A DNA stretch of 27,369 nt from Acanthaster planci (taxonomy: Eukaryota > Echinodermata > Asteroidea > Valvatida > Acanthasteridae). Position numbers and translations under genes: made by a program. This document shows, piece after piece, positions 17,645 to 26,744 of the stretch. The stretch is taken from contig NW_019091551.1 in assembly GCF_001949145.1 (NCBI RefSeq), forward strand, positions 133,993 to 161,361, written 5' to 3'. Position 1 is the stretch's first letter. The number at the start of each line of letters is the position of its first letter. Below the pieces are notes generated by a model. That model saw only the letters and a list, made by a program, of their open reading frames with translations, made no database searches and was not told the origin of the DNA.

Positions 17645-17784
17645 CTTGGTTGGATGTATTTTCACCCTTCCGCGGTACATCTATTCTATGGCTTCCGACG
17701 GTCTTCTCTTTGGTTGCTTAGCCACTGTGAATAAGCGATTCAACATGCCCGTCAATGCTTGCATCTTTTGTGGTGCTGTAGCAG
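17645..17784 (+). CDS. Host SLC7A/CAT transporter, exon B
   Basis: This is an exon of 140 bp between CCAACTTTTATAG and GTGAGTGC. One base completes the codon left open by exon A (AG + C), and one base is left for exon C. The product reads LVGCIFTLPRYIYSMASDGL, then LFGCLATVNKRFNMPV and a hydrophobic end. The R-Y-I-Y-S-M-A-S-D-G-L segment is a hallmark of CAT transporters after the membrane helix begun in exon A. It sits between E1 and E2, only 187 bases from E1 and 198 from E2. The frame is intact. Confidence 0.92.
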
Positions 17785-17975
17785 GTGAGTGCAGAACCGC
17801 AAGCATAACTACTGGGTAAACTTGTTAGTATTTCAACTCAGTACGGGATCAAAGCAAGAACCACTCAAGGTGCTGTGCTTACCGTATCAAGAGGAATAGG
17901 CCGTTACTGATCAAACAGGCAGTGTGAATTAATGTTCTTTTATGTATAGTTTTTAAAATGTATCCTGGAAGTCGT

Positions 17976-17981
17976 TAAGGT
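17976..17981. repeat. E2 target-site duplication, left copy
   Basis: TAAGGT directly precedes AGTAGTAGGG. The same six bases follow the other end at 24254-24259. Six-base duplications are the rule for Polinton integration. Confidence 0.75.
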
Positions 17982-18180
17982 AGTAGTAGGGATATGCCGG
18001 TAATGGACCATCTCTCTAAAACTCCACTAGCGCCCGTGGCACACCCTCAATAACAACAAAGAACCCGGGGCCCAGGGGCGCGCCCTCAATACTGACCTGC
18101 CGGTTCTGTGTTGTGCCTCTAAAACTCGCTGAGCTGTGCGCCCGGGGCACGCCCACAATACCAACAAAGAACCCAAGCCA
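17982..18180 (+). repeat. E2 left terminal inverted repeat with GC-rich tandem units
   Basis: The first 30 bases (17982-18011) match the right end exactly. Further in, a unit of about 58 bases (CTCTAAAACTC...GCGCCCG...GGCAC...AACAAAGAACCC) occurs at 18009-18066 and again at 18116-18174, so the inner TIR is partly a tandem duplication of about 107 bases. The antisense ORF here is only a reading of this repeat. Confidence 0.75.
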
Positions 18181-19281
18181 CACCAACGCAGGAGACTAAA
18201 GCTGGTAGCACGGCTAAGCGACTGAACCACCTGGAGAAGAGTCTACCCTAGCTGACATGAATCATTGTTCAAAGCTGCACTGGGTTCAACGGAGTGCTTC
18301 CTTTTTTAAGCGAGGTCGGTCTACTGCCACGAGTTACCTCCGATTCTATTCCAGTTTGCAGTGACTCAGTGCCACGTTTGTTATTGCTTTACTAAATATC
18401 CTGGTGGAATTTTCCATTGTAGCAATATCGTTCGCTGACATACCTAAATCATTTTGACGTTGGCCATCGTTGTGTGCGGCTATATACATGTAGGTGTAAG
18501 CGACGGAGGAGGCTTCGGAGTTGACAACTTAAATGTAAGTACGGGTAACCGGGGAAGTAAAACATTCTATCGTTGGACGGCCTGGTTTCACAAAACCAAG
18601 TTGCAGTGCAACTAAGTTTGGTTCATGCTTAGGTTTTGGAGTAAATACCTTTACCAAAGTAATTTCCAAACTGTTTTTTATTTTTTTAACAGAAAACGAC
18701 CCACTGATGCGGAAACAGAGAGGAATGACTTTGCCTGTTTAAACGAGAACTGAGCGTACAGATAAACAGAACAAGAATTCAGCTTTTGAATATTTATGTA
18801 TTTTATGTGTCACTAGGAACCCCGGTTGGCAGTTTGTAATTGAGTTGCTTGTGTCACTAGCAAGTCTTAGGATTTTTTTTTATTAAAAATAGCGAGTTAT
18901 ACTGCCAGAACAATTTTCTTTTTTTGGTTTGATTGAGAGAGTTGTAAACTGAAATTTATTCATTTATGCAAGCATCAAGCTATAGGAACTCTCAAAGTGT
19001 AGACTTGTGCAAAGTTACGGGAGGTATTTCACCTTTCACCGCCATTTCGGGTTCACGGCTTAAAACATATCCCCGCACTACAGTAAATAACGGATTTTTT
19101 TTAATAAATTAAATGTACTATTTCATTAAGATAATAACCCGATATTACCTCCCTCGACAAGTAGATTTTTTTAAATGTCTTTAAAAAAGAACCGCTCTTT
19201 TGATAGAGCGTGCTGTTCCTGTTAAAAGTAGATAGAGCGCTGTTACTTTTTTAAAAACTATACATGTATAGTAAAAGAAAG
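18181..19281. other. E2 interior with one minus-strand open fragment (18346-18528)
   Basis: On the minus strand 18528-18346 is open for 60 codons (NSEASSVAYTYMYIAAHNDG, then MSANDIATMENSTRIFSKAI) and has protein-like composition but no recognised family. The remainder is AT-rich with A/T runs. A short inverted repeat (TTAAAAAAG...CTTTTTTAA) with two copies of TAGAGCG lies around 19180-19256. Confidence 0.35.
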
Positions 19282-19472
19282 ATGGCAGACCCGATAGAAA
19301 CACATTAATTGTACTTGACTAAAACACGAGGAAACATGATCAAATCAGAGTGTTGGCAGAAGCCAAACTCAACACGATAGAAAAATACGTGTCTCGCGCT
19401 ATTGAAGACGGAGGCTTGTCGCACGAGGAATTTCTGCTCGTGACGTCTAAGCTCATAAATTTCTTACGATGA
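19282..19472 (+). pseudogene. SHEEF-family fragment, paralogue of the E1 gene at 16451
   Basis: An ATG at 19282 is followed by a stop after seven codons. From about 19331 the sequence reads HDQIRVLAEAKLNTIEKYVS and then EDGGLSHEEFLLVTSKL, ending with TGA at 19470-19472. It aligns with the same domain in E1 (HDQIRVLADAKLNTIDEY..., SHEEFVLIASGL) at both DNA and protein level. The upstream membrane segment and the C-terminal PPEY tail of the E1 version are missing. Its presence in both elements shows they come from related lineages. Function unknown. Confidence 0.6.
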
Positions 19473-20216
19473 AAGAAGACTAACAAGGAAAAAAACCGCG
19501 ATCCAACACAGCAAAGCGCCTTTACGTCTTTGGTAGAGTCGTCTTTATCCAGGTGTTTTTTAACTCGCCCTACGCCACGACAGCACACAATCGATATTGA
19601 AACTTGGGTTTGGTTTCAGGGCTTTACGTAGTAGTTTCGGGTTTTGCGCTTAAAATCGATTTGATGTCGTCATTTTATTTATACAGTTTTTAATTGGGTT
19701 AAATGCTAGTTTGACACGTAGGTACTCGTAGGTGAGGTACGATAGGTTGAGTGCTGTAACTAATTATAACTAGCTCTACGTTTTGCAGCATTGCTGCCAT
19801 TTCACTTATAACAAAACTACAAGTTTGCTGAAATCGTTTGTTACAGCTACTGTTATCAAAACCTTCAGCAACAGTCAACAATAGTGATAGCTAGTTCACT
19901 TTTAGCTGTTCAGCAGCTAGAGGTTTGTTGTTAACAAGTCTATTTGACTTCTTTTTATAACAGCAATACGACATTGCTCATAAGTAACTTACTAACTCTA
20001 ACGCTTTTTGATACAAGTCCAAGGCTTCGTTCAACTCAAATTTCTCCAGGTTCAAATTACAAAGATATACGTTCTTACCGGTGTATACCCACAAGCGGTC
20101 CAAGTACGTTTTATTTTCGCTTAGCGTTTGACAACATAAATTATGATCGCTTCAAAAACAAACCGATACTCACGTTCTAACAGGTCCAACACCTACTGGG
20201 TTCTCCCGACCCCCTC
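19473..20216. other. Unassigned stretch between the SHEEF fragment and PolB
   Basis: No recognised domain. Frames in 19944-20180 are partly open and may hold the decayed N-terminal region of PolB, but no motif confirms it. Confidence 0.35.
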
Positions 20217-23200
20217 TTGCCAACGATGAGAGCACAATGGATTTTTATACATACTCATGTTTGTTATGGGTTTCATTTTAAACGCGTTTCAAATGTACAA
20301 GCTTTAAAACATCAACTTAGGAAAGACTTCACAGACGCGATCAAAGCTTATACTTCACCTGAAACTTCTGTAGAAGTGGACTTTACCCAAGTCGGACAGT
20401 TTCAAGGTAACTTTAAACACTGAGAACTACATTCTCGGTTGTTTAACAGAGACCCTGTACAATTATTTTACGCGACCCACGCATCAGAGATAGAAGCACA
20501 AGTCGCACCTGAACTGCGCGACCTTAGTAGCAGTAAAGTACAAACTGTCATCAAAATCCGGTTTATCAAAGAAAGACCAGATCAAGGGGGTTTTGTCACA
20601 GAAACGTTTACGTTTGAAAGTGAAAATAGATACCGTTGTGTTAACTGAAGAAGACCCAAACAAACGTTAAAAGAACAACGAGAAAGACTTGCAGGAAATC
20701 TAAGCCTTTACGCGGGCGATCGGGTTGGATCATCGACGTCATCGTTGCGGTTCACATTAATGTGATGCGATACCAACCTTTAATCAGAAGTTCTTACGTA
20801 CCTCTACCCAAGTACTTAAAAACAAAACACGCCATCATAAACGTTCAGAGTATAAACTCCACGAAGAAAGAAGACCCTGACCAACTAAAATTCTCTAACG
20901 TCATTTTTCCTACCTTAGTGTCTGAAGTCCCTCGTATCGAAACCCAAAACAATTTAGCGATGAACATGTTTGGCTATGGATCCAAAGATGGTGTGCATCC
21001 CCTCTACATCTCGAAAAACTGTTTAGACAGAGAGCCCGTAAACTTACTCTTGTTTAGTAAGGACGAAACCAGCCATTACTGTTGGATCAAAGATTTCTGT
21101 AGACTTTTTTGAGTGAAGTCGATAACCACAAACACAAGCTTTTTTCTGTTATCGTTGTTTGTCTCATTTTAACCAATGAGACAAACTCGACCAACACAAA
21201 CAAGACTGCCAAGGACTAGACAGCGCTTCTTCCAAACTAACGCTCTCAAAAGAAGGTGAAAACCTGTTAAAGTTTAAGAACTATAAAAGCAAGCAAGATG
21301 CCCCCTTTGTGATCTACGCTGATTGTGAATCTATTTTAGAAAAGGTAGAAGAGCTCCTAAGTCCCTCTCACACAGTTAAAACCCAACAACATGAACCAAC
21401 TGCTTACTCTTACGCCGTCGTTCGATGTGATGGTGCTTGCATAAGTTCAGAGACCTATAGAGGCCCAGACGCTTCTATAAGATTCATAGAGTCTCTTATC
21501 TTAGAAAAAGACAAAATCAACAACTTTTTGCTGACCCAAAACTGATGTCTTGGACTCCAGAAGCACAAATACTATTTTACGAAGCCAACACGTGTTGGAT
21601 CTGCAAAAAACCTTTTATCCCAAAAAAGATACTGACTGCCAATGTCTTATACCCAAAGAATTCACCACAAAAGCACAGAGAGAAGAGTTTCTTTTAAAAA
21701 CCGAGGATACACATAGTATCTTTGTATGTATTGTAAAAAAAAATCAACAAGTTTAGAAAGGTCAGAGATCACTGCCACGTGTCAGGTAAGTTCAGAGGCG
21801 CTGCCTACGATCGATGCAATCTCAAACTCCAAGTAAGACCCAAACAGACCCCAATACCGGTAGTACTACATAATGTGGAAAACTACGACGCCCACTTGCT
21901 CATGCAAGGCGCCTCTGCGTTTAACTTGGGTAACTTGTCTCTGAAAAGTACATTAATAGTTTCTCGTTTAGGCAATTCTGCTTTATCGACTCGTTTCACT
22001 TTATGACGACGTCGCTTGACAAGTTATTCAAAGCCTGTTCTAAAAAAGCAACTGTAAAACTTCAGGGGACTACCCCAACCTCTACGCCGCAACAGACACA
22101 ATGTTACTCGCAGGCGTGTTTGAAAACTTTCGCTGCGTCTGTCGAGCCAACTACGGTCTCGATCCAGCCAACTATTATACAGCACCCGGTCTGTCTTGGG
22201 ACACTTTGTTGAAACATTCTAGCGTTGAGCTAGAGCTGCTCACAGATGTCAATAGGCACTTGTTTTTTGAAAAAGCTAAACGCGGTGGAATCTCAAGTGT
22301 GTGTAGCGCTCGGTACTTTAAAGCCAACTATAAGTAAGTACTATAAATAAGTATTTGCCCGACTACGACAAACAGAAACCCTCTTCGAATGGCTTGTACC
22401 TAGACGCTAATAACCTGTACAGATGGGCGATGTTACTACCGTTGCCTTACTGCGGATTCCGCTGGGTTAGGGTTACACGTGTTCTCTCCACAGCATGTGT
22501 TGTCACTCTCCTTTAAAACAGACACCGGTTATCTACTCGAAGTGGACCTAAACTACTCCCCAGACCTACATGACTTGCACAACGACTATTCCTGAGCCCC
22601 TGAAAACTTTACGATACCCGAGATTTGGTTTTCTAAATACCAAAGAGAATTACTGGGGCCCACCACAGAACCCGGGGCGGGGGGTTTCAGCCGAGCGCAG
22701 CCCTGCAGTTGATAAGCTCACTTGCACTTTAAACTCTAAACATGGGTATGTTGTGCAATAATTGACGCTGCAAGTGTTCTTGTGCCTAGGATTCAAGTTA
22801 CAAAAATACACAGCAGTTTACAGTTTAAGCAAAAGGCTTAGGTAAAACAGTACATTGATAAAACACCAATCTTAGAACTCAAGCTGAATCAGATTTTGAG
22901 AAAGACTTTTTCAAGCTAATGAACAACTTGGTTTTTGGTAAGATGATTGAGAACGTGAGCAACCGCATTGACGGTTAAAGAAAATGATAGCCAATTCAAG
23001 CATCTGATATCAAAACCCAGCTACAAAACAACCGTGGCTTTCCCTGACTGCCTTTTGTCATTTGTTGAACTATACAGAACTAAAACAACGTTCAACAAGC
23101 CGATTTACTGCGGTGTATTTTCGATCAGTCTAAAATGCGCATGTACGCGTTTCATTACAAGCAACTGAAACGCAGCTGGGGCGGCCCCAGCTCAGCGGCC

Positions 23201-23660
23201 CCCGGCCCAGCCCAAGACCGAGTAAACTTGTTGTATGCAGACATGTATTCTTTGCTCATCGCGATGTACACCAAAGACGTATATACAGAGTTAGAAAAAT
23301 CTAACACAAGCTAGACTTATCCAACTATCCACCCGAGCACCACTTTTTGTCCAAAACAAAAAATCAAAGGTAAATTTAAAGACGAGTTTGGTGGTAAGGT
23401 CATTTTGGAGTGCGTGTGCGTCCGACCCAAAATATATTCCATCGTGCTTACAAACACGGTCAATTGGAGAACACAGTGAAAAAAACAAAGGCATCACTAA
23501 GGCCATGACGAGCAAACAACTGAAACACGAGCATAACCGCGACTGCTTAAAGCGAGAACCAAAGGCTCCAAATAGGATCAGTCGCTCTTCTGACGGTACC
23601 GCCTTCTTGTTCACCTGGGTAATACAAGTATCAGACCAAAGCGCCTGGAGGCAGCGGGGG
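20217..23660 (+). pseudogene. POLB: Family-B DNA polymerase, protein-primed/Polinton type, inactivated
   Basis: Ordered blocks in changing frames cover most of the gene. N-terminal region: ALKHQLRKDFTDAIKAYTSP (about 20303), VEVDFTQVGQFQGNF, IKIRFIKERP. Then YQPLIRSSYVPLPK (20771) and ETSHYCWIKDF (about 21063). Exo I is IYADCES (about 21312). A zinc-type block has CWIC (about 21592) and DHCHVSGKFRGAA (about 21768). Exo II is HNVENYDAH (about 21870). Exo III shows LLAGVFENF, where the acidic residue appears lost. RGGIS is near 22285. Motif A is YLDANNLY (about 22400). Motif B is [11 protein letters not shown] (about 22920). Motif C is LLYADMYSLL (about 23230), where the second Asp of D-T-D is Tyr. 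The C-terminal blocks lie at 23380-23605. Many stops and shifts make it inactive. Such polymerases replicate the element's linear genome. The 3' end meets the integrase on the opposite strand. Confidence 0.88.
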
Positions 23661-24015
23661 TAAAGGTTGCACTGGCTCAGCAGCCGGCGTCTGTTTCACT
23701 CGGTTTTGTTTCACCGCTTCCAAAGGACTCGCGTCTATCAGTCGGGTCTTTTCTCGGTTTAGAGCTTCCACGACCAAAGGTAACCTCTCTACCTACTCAA
23801 CGTTACGCTTCTGACGTTTAGCATTCTTGCGCGTACTGATGACCAATCGTTCGGCTAAAGTGCTGTTAAACGGTTCTACGATCCCTTGCGACTGGTAGAC
23901 ACCCGGCTCACCCACGAGCACAATGATGCCCTTTCTTTTATTAGCGTTTTAAACTCTCCCTTAAACTCGGATCCAGCGTCTACTTGTACTTTACAGAGTT
24001 TAAACTCTGCCAACA
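23547..24015 (-). pseudogene. INT: Integrase fragment of E2 (second Asp to C-terminus)
   Basis: Read right to left: VQVDAGSEFKGEFK (second catalytic Asp, codon 23978-23980), then after a shift GEPGVYQSQGIVEPFNST with AERLV, in which the third catalytic residue Glu is kept. RKNAKRQKRNVE, a stop, LPLVVEALNREKTRLI, a Pro-rich stretch and YLYYPGEQEGG with RRATDPIWSL follow, ending at TAA 23547-23549. The N-terminal zinc region and first Asp are missing: upstream sequence (24015-24070) instead reads KRCRECHTEK, a CxxCH motif of another kind. The tail overlaps the 3' end of PolB in antisense by about 110 bases. It is the same integrase type as in E1, but it reads inward from its TIR whereas the E1 copy reads outward. 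Confidence 0.8.
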
Positions 24016-24117
24016 TTTTTCTGTGTGACATTCTCTACACCTTTTTACTTCCATGAATAAGTATAGTATAGTGTCTCTTTGTATTTTTTGTACTAATGTT
24101 TTCCAACTGATACGGTC

Positions 24118-24253
24118 GCTGGGCCCAGTCTTGACCCCGTTTCGTGTTTCAGTGTGGCCCGGGTCTTTGGTGAGGCCCCGGGCCTGGCTGGGCGCCAGCT
24201 CAGCGATGACGGAGTTTCATAGACATGGTCCATTACCGGCATATCCCTACTAC
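24118..24253 (-). repeat. E2 right terminal inverted repeat
   Basis: The outer 29 bases (24225-24253) are the exact inverted copy of the left end. The inner part is GC-rich and, read inward, shares CGCTGAGCT, GCGCCC and CAAAGACCC-type words with the left repeat, but with indels. Confidence 0.8.
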
Positions 24254-24259
24254 TAAGGT
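24254..24259. repeat. E2 target-site duplication, right copy
   Basis: TAAGGT matches 17976-17981. Its first T could also be counted as the last base of the element, so the border is uncertain by one base. Confidence 0.75.
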
Positions 24260-24459
24260 CTGACACTGGTGAACAAGTGAAGCAATTTTACCAAAGGTAA
24301 TCGTGTGATTTTCCTCTTTTAAATTATTTGGAACTGGTCTCGGTTATCTCTTATTGCGACAGAGAAAAAATCACTAAAATCCATGATTCAACTTACACCT
24401 CCCCGGTAAGAACCATTTCCTCAACACAATTTAGTTTGATTCCGTTTTATGTCTCCAAG

Positions 24460-24562
24460 GCATTATGGGGATGCTCCTTGACATCGGTTCGTTGGTATCA
24501 ATCGTTGCTGTGGGAACTCTCGTGCCGTATGCGCTAGTAGCCGCCTGTGTGCTGACATTAAG
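24460..24562 (+). CDS. Host SLC7A/CAT transporter, exon C
   Basis: This is an exon of 103 bp between TTTTATGTCTCCAAG and GTGCTT. Its first two bases complete the Gly codon opened by exon B, and it ends with AG of the next codon. The product reads IMGMLLDIGSLVSIVAVGTL and then VPYALVAACVLTL, the membrane segment of CAT transporters with the conserved I/V-G-T-L...Y-x-L-V-A-A-C-V-L pattern. The frame is intact. Confidence 0.92.
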
Positions 24563-24751
24563 GTGCTTTTCCAGTATAATTTTTTACTACTTGTTATGTT
24601 AAGTGATGACTGCCGATATGTCCATTTTCATTTGATAACCTGTATTATGAATTCAATGCCCCAGTATGAATAAATTTGTTACCCCTTTTTGTGAGTAATT
24701 TCAGCACCCCGTCTTGCAATTTATATTTAGAGTTCCACATGTTTTACACAG

Positions 24752-24933
24752 ATACGAACCGGACTTTTCATCCATAGCTGCAGCAACACATCTGTATCCT
24801 ACAGTAGGGGAGGGAGAACGCGCGACATTTGTGGATTCACTTTTGGCTATACTTAAGCAAGCCATGTGGCCACGGTATGCTGAGGCTACCCTACTCTCAT
24901 CAAGGGTGGTGACTATTGCAGTGTTCCTGTTAA
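24752..24933 (+). CDS. Host SLC7A/CAT transporter, exon D
   Basis: This is an exon of 182 bp after GTTTTACACAG and before GTAAGTAT. Its first base joins AG of exon C to give Arg, so the junction reads L-T-L-R-Y-E-P, matching the conserved L-R-Y-x-P of CAT proteins. The rest (FSSIAAATHLYPTVGEGE, then FVDSLLAILKQAMWPRYAE, then SSRVVTIAVFLL) corresponds to the variable cytosolic loop and the start of the next part, where family conservation is low. It ends one base into a codon. AG sites further upstream (24714, 24730) are also possible acceptors, but only this one keeps the L-R-Y-x-P junction. Confidence 0.85.
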
Positions 24934-25049
24934 GTAAGTATTTCACAAACAAGATTAATGCCCGGGACTTATTAAGAATTCACGAGTGTAGCTATGATTA
25001 CATTGACCGGAAAAAAAGAATGACTAAGTTGCTCTAAATACCATTCCAG

Positions 25050-25102
25050 ATAAATTGACAGCCCGTCTAATAGAAATTGAAAGAACATTACACTTTAAAA
25101 AA
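25050..25102 (+). CDS. Possible small exon E of the transporter
   Basis: The acceptor is CATTCCAG and the donor GTAAGTAA. The 53 bases join in phase to exon D and stay open (KLTARLIEIERTLHFKK), ending at a codon boundary. The splice sites are good, but the residues do not clearly match CAT transporters, so it could be chance. Confidence 0.35.
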
Positions 25103-25201
25103 GTAAGTAATTTTTGGAAAATTATTTCTGTAAGACATGTAATTCTGGCATTGGAATTTTCATTGTAACTGTAATTTGGTGAAGATCATTACTGTTTAAT
25201 A

Positions 25202-25358
25202 CGGGCGATTCACAATAGTGCGCCTCCAAGAGTTTGAAACGCGTTGGCCAATCACGATGCGCGAACTCTGTCGGCCCAATGCGCGTCAACATATTTCGTG
25301 CGTTCTGATTGGCCAACGCGTTTCAAACTCTTGGAGGCGCACTGTTGTGATTCTCCCG
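25202..25358. mobile_element. 157-bp palindromic MITE with TA duplication
   Basis: The arms of about 54 bases (CGGGCGATTCACAATAGTGC... and its inverted partner ending ...GATTCTCCCG) differ at only three or four positions. The element is flanked by TA on both sides (25200-25201 and 25359-25360), as expected for Tc1/mariner-type transposition. The loop of about 50 bases is unrelated. ORFs here on both strands only reflect the palindrome. Confidence 0.85.
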
Positions 25359-25360
25359 TA

Positions 25361-26690
25361 TTTGAAATCGACGGTCGCAAACGGCGCCCCTGTACGAAAA
25401 ATGTGTGCGTTCGATTACTTCCTACACTCTCATTGTAATATGGTGTACCGAAGGTGGGTGTTGGGGTTTTCAAACACTCCCCGTTAACCGGAAAAGGTAA
25501 AAAAAAAAAAAGCCAAAGGAGGGGAGGGTTGAAAGAACAAAGCGCATATTAGGAAGTGATTTTGAAGTGAGTTTTTCTTATAAAATATTCCTTTTGTTTT
25601 CAACAATTTCGGCCACGCAGTAAAGTTAAAGTTTTGCTTCTGGAATCTTAGCGCTTTTCCCAAGAAGGCCATAATGTTTCTTTTCGTCACACGGTAGGCT
25701 GCTTTACACCAATTATAACACGCATCGCTTTGATTGCGGAAGTTAAAAAAAACCAGAAAAAGAAATAATGGGAAACGGCTTGCGCAACCTCTGTTATATT
25801 CTAATGCACACAAACGTATCAAAATGCTACATTGACGTTGTCGTAGTTTGTCTTAGTTTATTAGCCTGTCAGCGTTGCATAAACGTCTTTTAATACTTCC
25901 ATGCAACGTAAAAGAATAATGTCAACATTTAGCATGCAGTCAATGCGGACAATTTGCAGCAACAAAAGTAACGCTTTTATTATTTCACTGCAGCAGCTAG
26001 ATTTACGTGTCATTAACATTTATTACTACGTAACGTTGCGGTAACCCCCATTTTTCTTTTAGCTGCCAGTAGATGTGAACACAATCGTTCTTCGGTTATT
26101 TCAAAGAAACTGTCACATGAATGTGAGCCGATTTGCCCATATTGCCCATATATAGTATCCACAGTTGGCAAACCACACAAAAGCAGTGTTTTCCGTCGTA
26201 TTGAAAACCAGAATTTGAAAAATGTTGCTTAGACCAGCAACAATCATTTGGGATCAACATGCAAATTGATGTTAAAATTCTGAGTACTCAAAGAACATAC
26301 TGTAACGTCGCCGTTTGTTTGTGGGTTTCGCACACGTCTGAAAAAGGTCACAAACGCTTGTAATCTTGTCCAGTTTCTTCCGGCCTTTATTATTCCTCAA
26401 AAGCGTTCAAACACGCACGGAAATTTTATGCAAAGTACAAGCAAAACTGAATCTCCTCTTGCATTCGCACTGGAACGTAACACACCGAAAACTGCCCAAA
26501 GTCAACCGGCAGAGACTGGCACAGCCCCATGGAACCACACCAGCGCCCCCACCAGCCTGTCGGCCATCACTACACTGCCCTCCCCTAGGACTCTTGTTCG
26601 GGTCCCCGAACAAGGCAGAGAGTGACAACACCGAAAACTCCTCTCGCCCCGCCTCAGCGACCCGGCACCTCCAAAACTAAAAGTATGAAG
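25361..26690. other. Intron or intergenic stretch without recognised gene
   Basis: Simple A-run at 25500-25511 and scattered T/A-rich sequence. A possible acceptor TTTTTCTTTTAG at about 26062 is followed by a 30-codon open stretch, but without support. The ORFs at 26366-26680 have Pro/Thr-rich, low-complexity readings in several frames and no family. A 10-bp perfect hairpin lies at 26593-26614. Confidence 0.45.
26593..26614. repeat. Perfect 10-bp inverted repeat
   Basis: CTTGTTCGGG pairs with CCCGAACAAG across a 2-base spacer. It could be a hairpin or a binding site. It lies about 130 bases upstream of the first E4 gene. Confidence 0.6.
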
Positions 26691-26727
26691 AACAAAAACA
26701 CATAGTTAATCAAAAATATTAAACCTC

Positions 26728-26744
26728 ATTAAATAAAAGCAGAG
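26728..26744 (+). promoter_or_regulatory. ATAAAA-CAGA motif before the Cys-rich gene
   Basis: AATAAAAGCAGAG directly precedes the ATG at 26745. A near-identical string (TATAAAATCAGAACC) directly precedes the ATG at 27320. The shared core is ATAAAANCAGA, ending two to four bases before each start. This may be a promoter read by an element-encoded or specialised transcription system. Confidence 0.35.

Larger units (their letters stand above)
17982..24253. mobile_element. E2: Polinton-like element with PolB and integrase, no capsid genes
   Basis: The element is about 6.27 kb, flanked by TAAGGT on both sides, with terminal inverted repeats identical over about 29 bases (AGTAGTAGGGATATGCC...). 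Polinton ends typically start with AG. It lies in the intron between host exons B and C; without it the intron would be about 400 bp. Contents are an unrecognised minus-strand fragment, a SHEEF-family fragment, a broken PolB and an integrase fragment. Capsid, protease and ATPase genes are absent, so it is either a deleted copy or a short derivative. Confidence 0.82.

Noticed and set aside
18027-18230. Minus-strand ORF rich in Arg, Leu and Cys
   Set aside because: It is a reading of the GC-rich tandem units of the E2 left TIR; the residue pattern repeats with the DNA.
25218-25487. Overlapping ORFs on both strands
   Set aside because: They are all explained by the palindromic MITE at 25202-25358.
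26062-26155. Possible further transporter exon after TTTTTCTTTTAG
   Set aside because: The 30-codon reading does not resemble CAT transporters and ends in a stop without a donor site.
26366-26680. Pro/Thr-rich ORFs in several frames and both strands
   Set aside because: Multiple frames are open at once because of local composition; no motif, start context or neighbour supports any of them.
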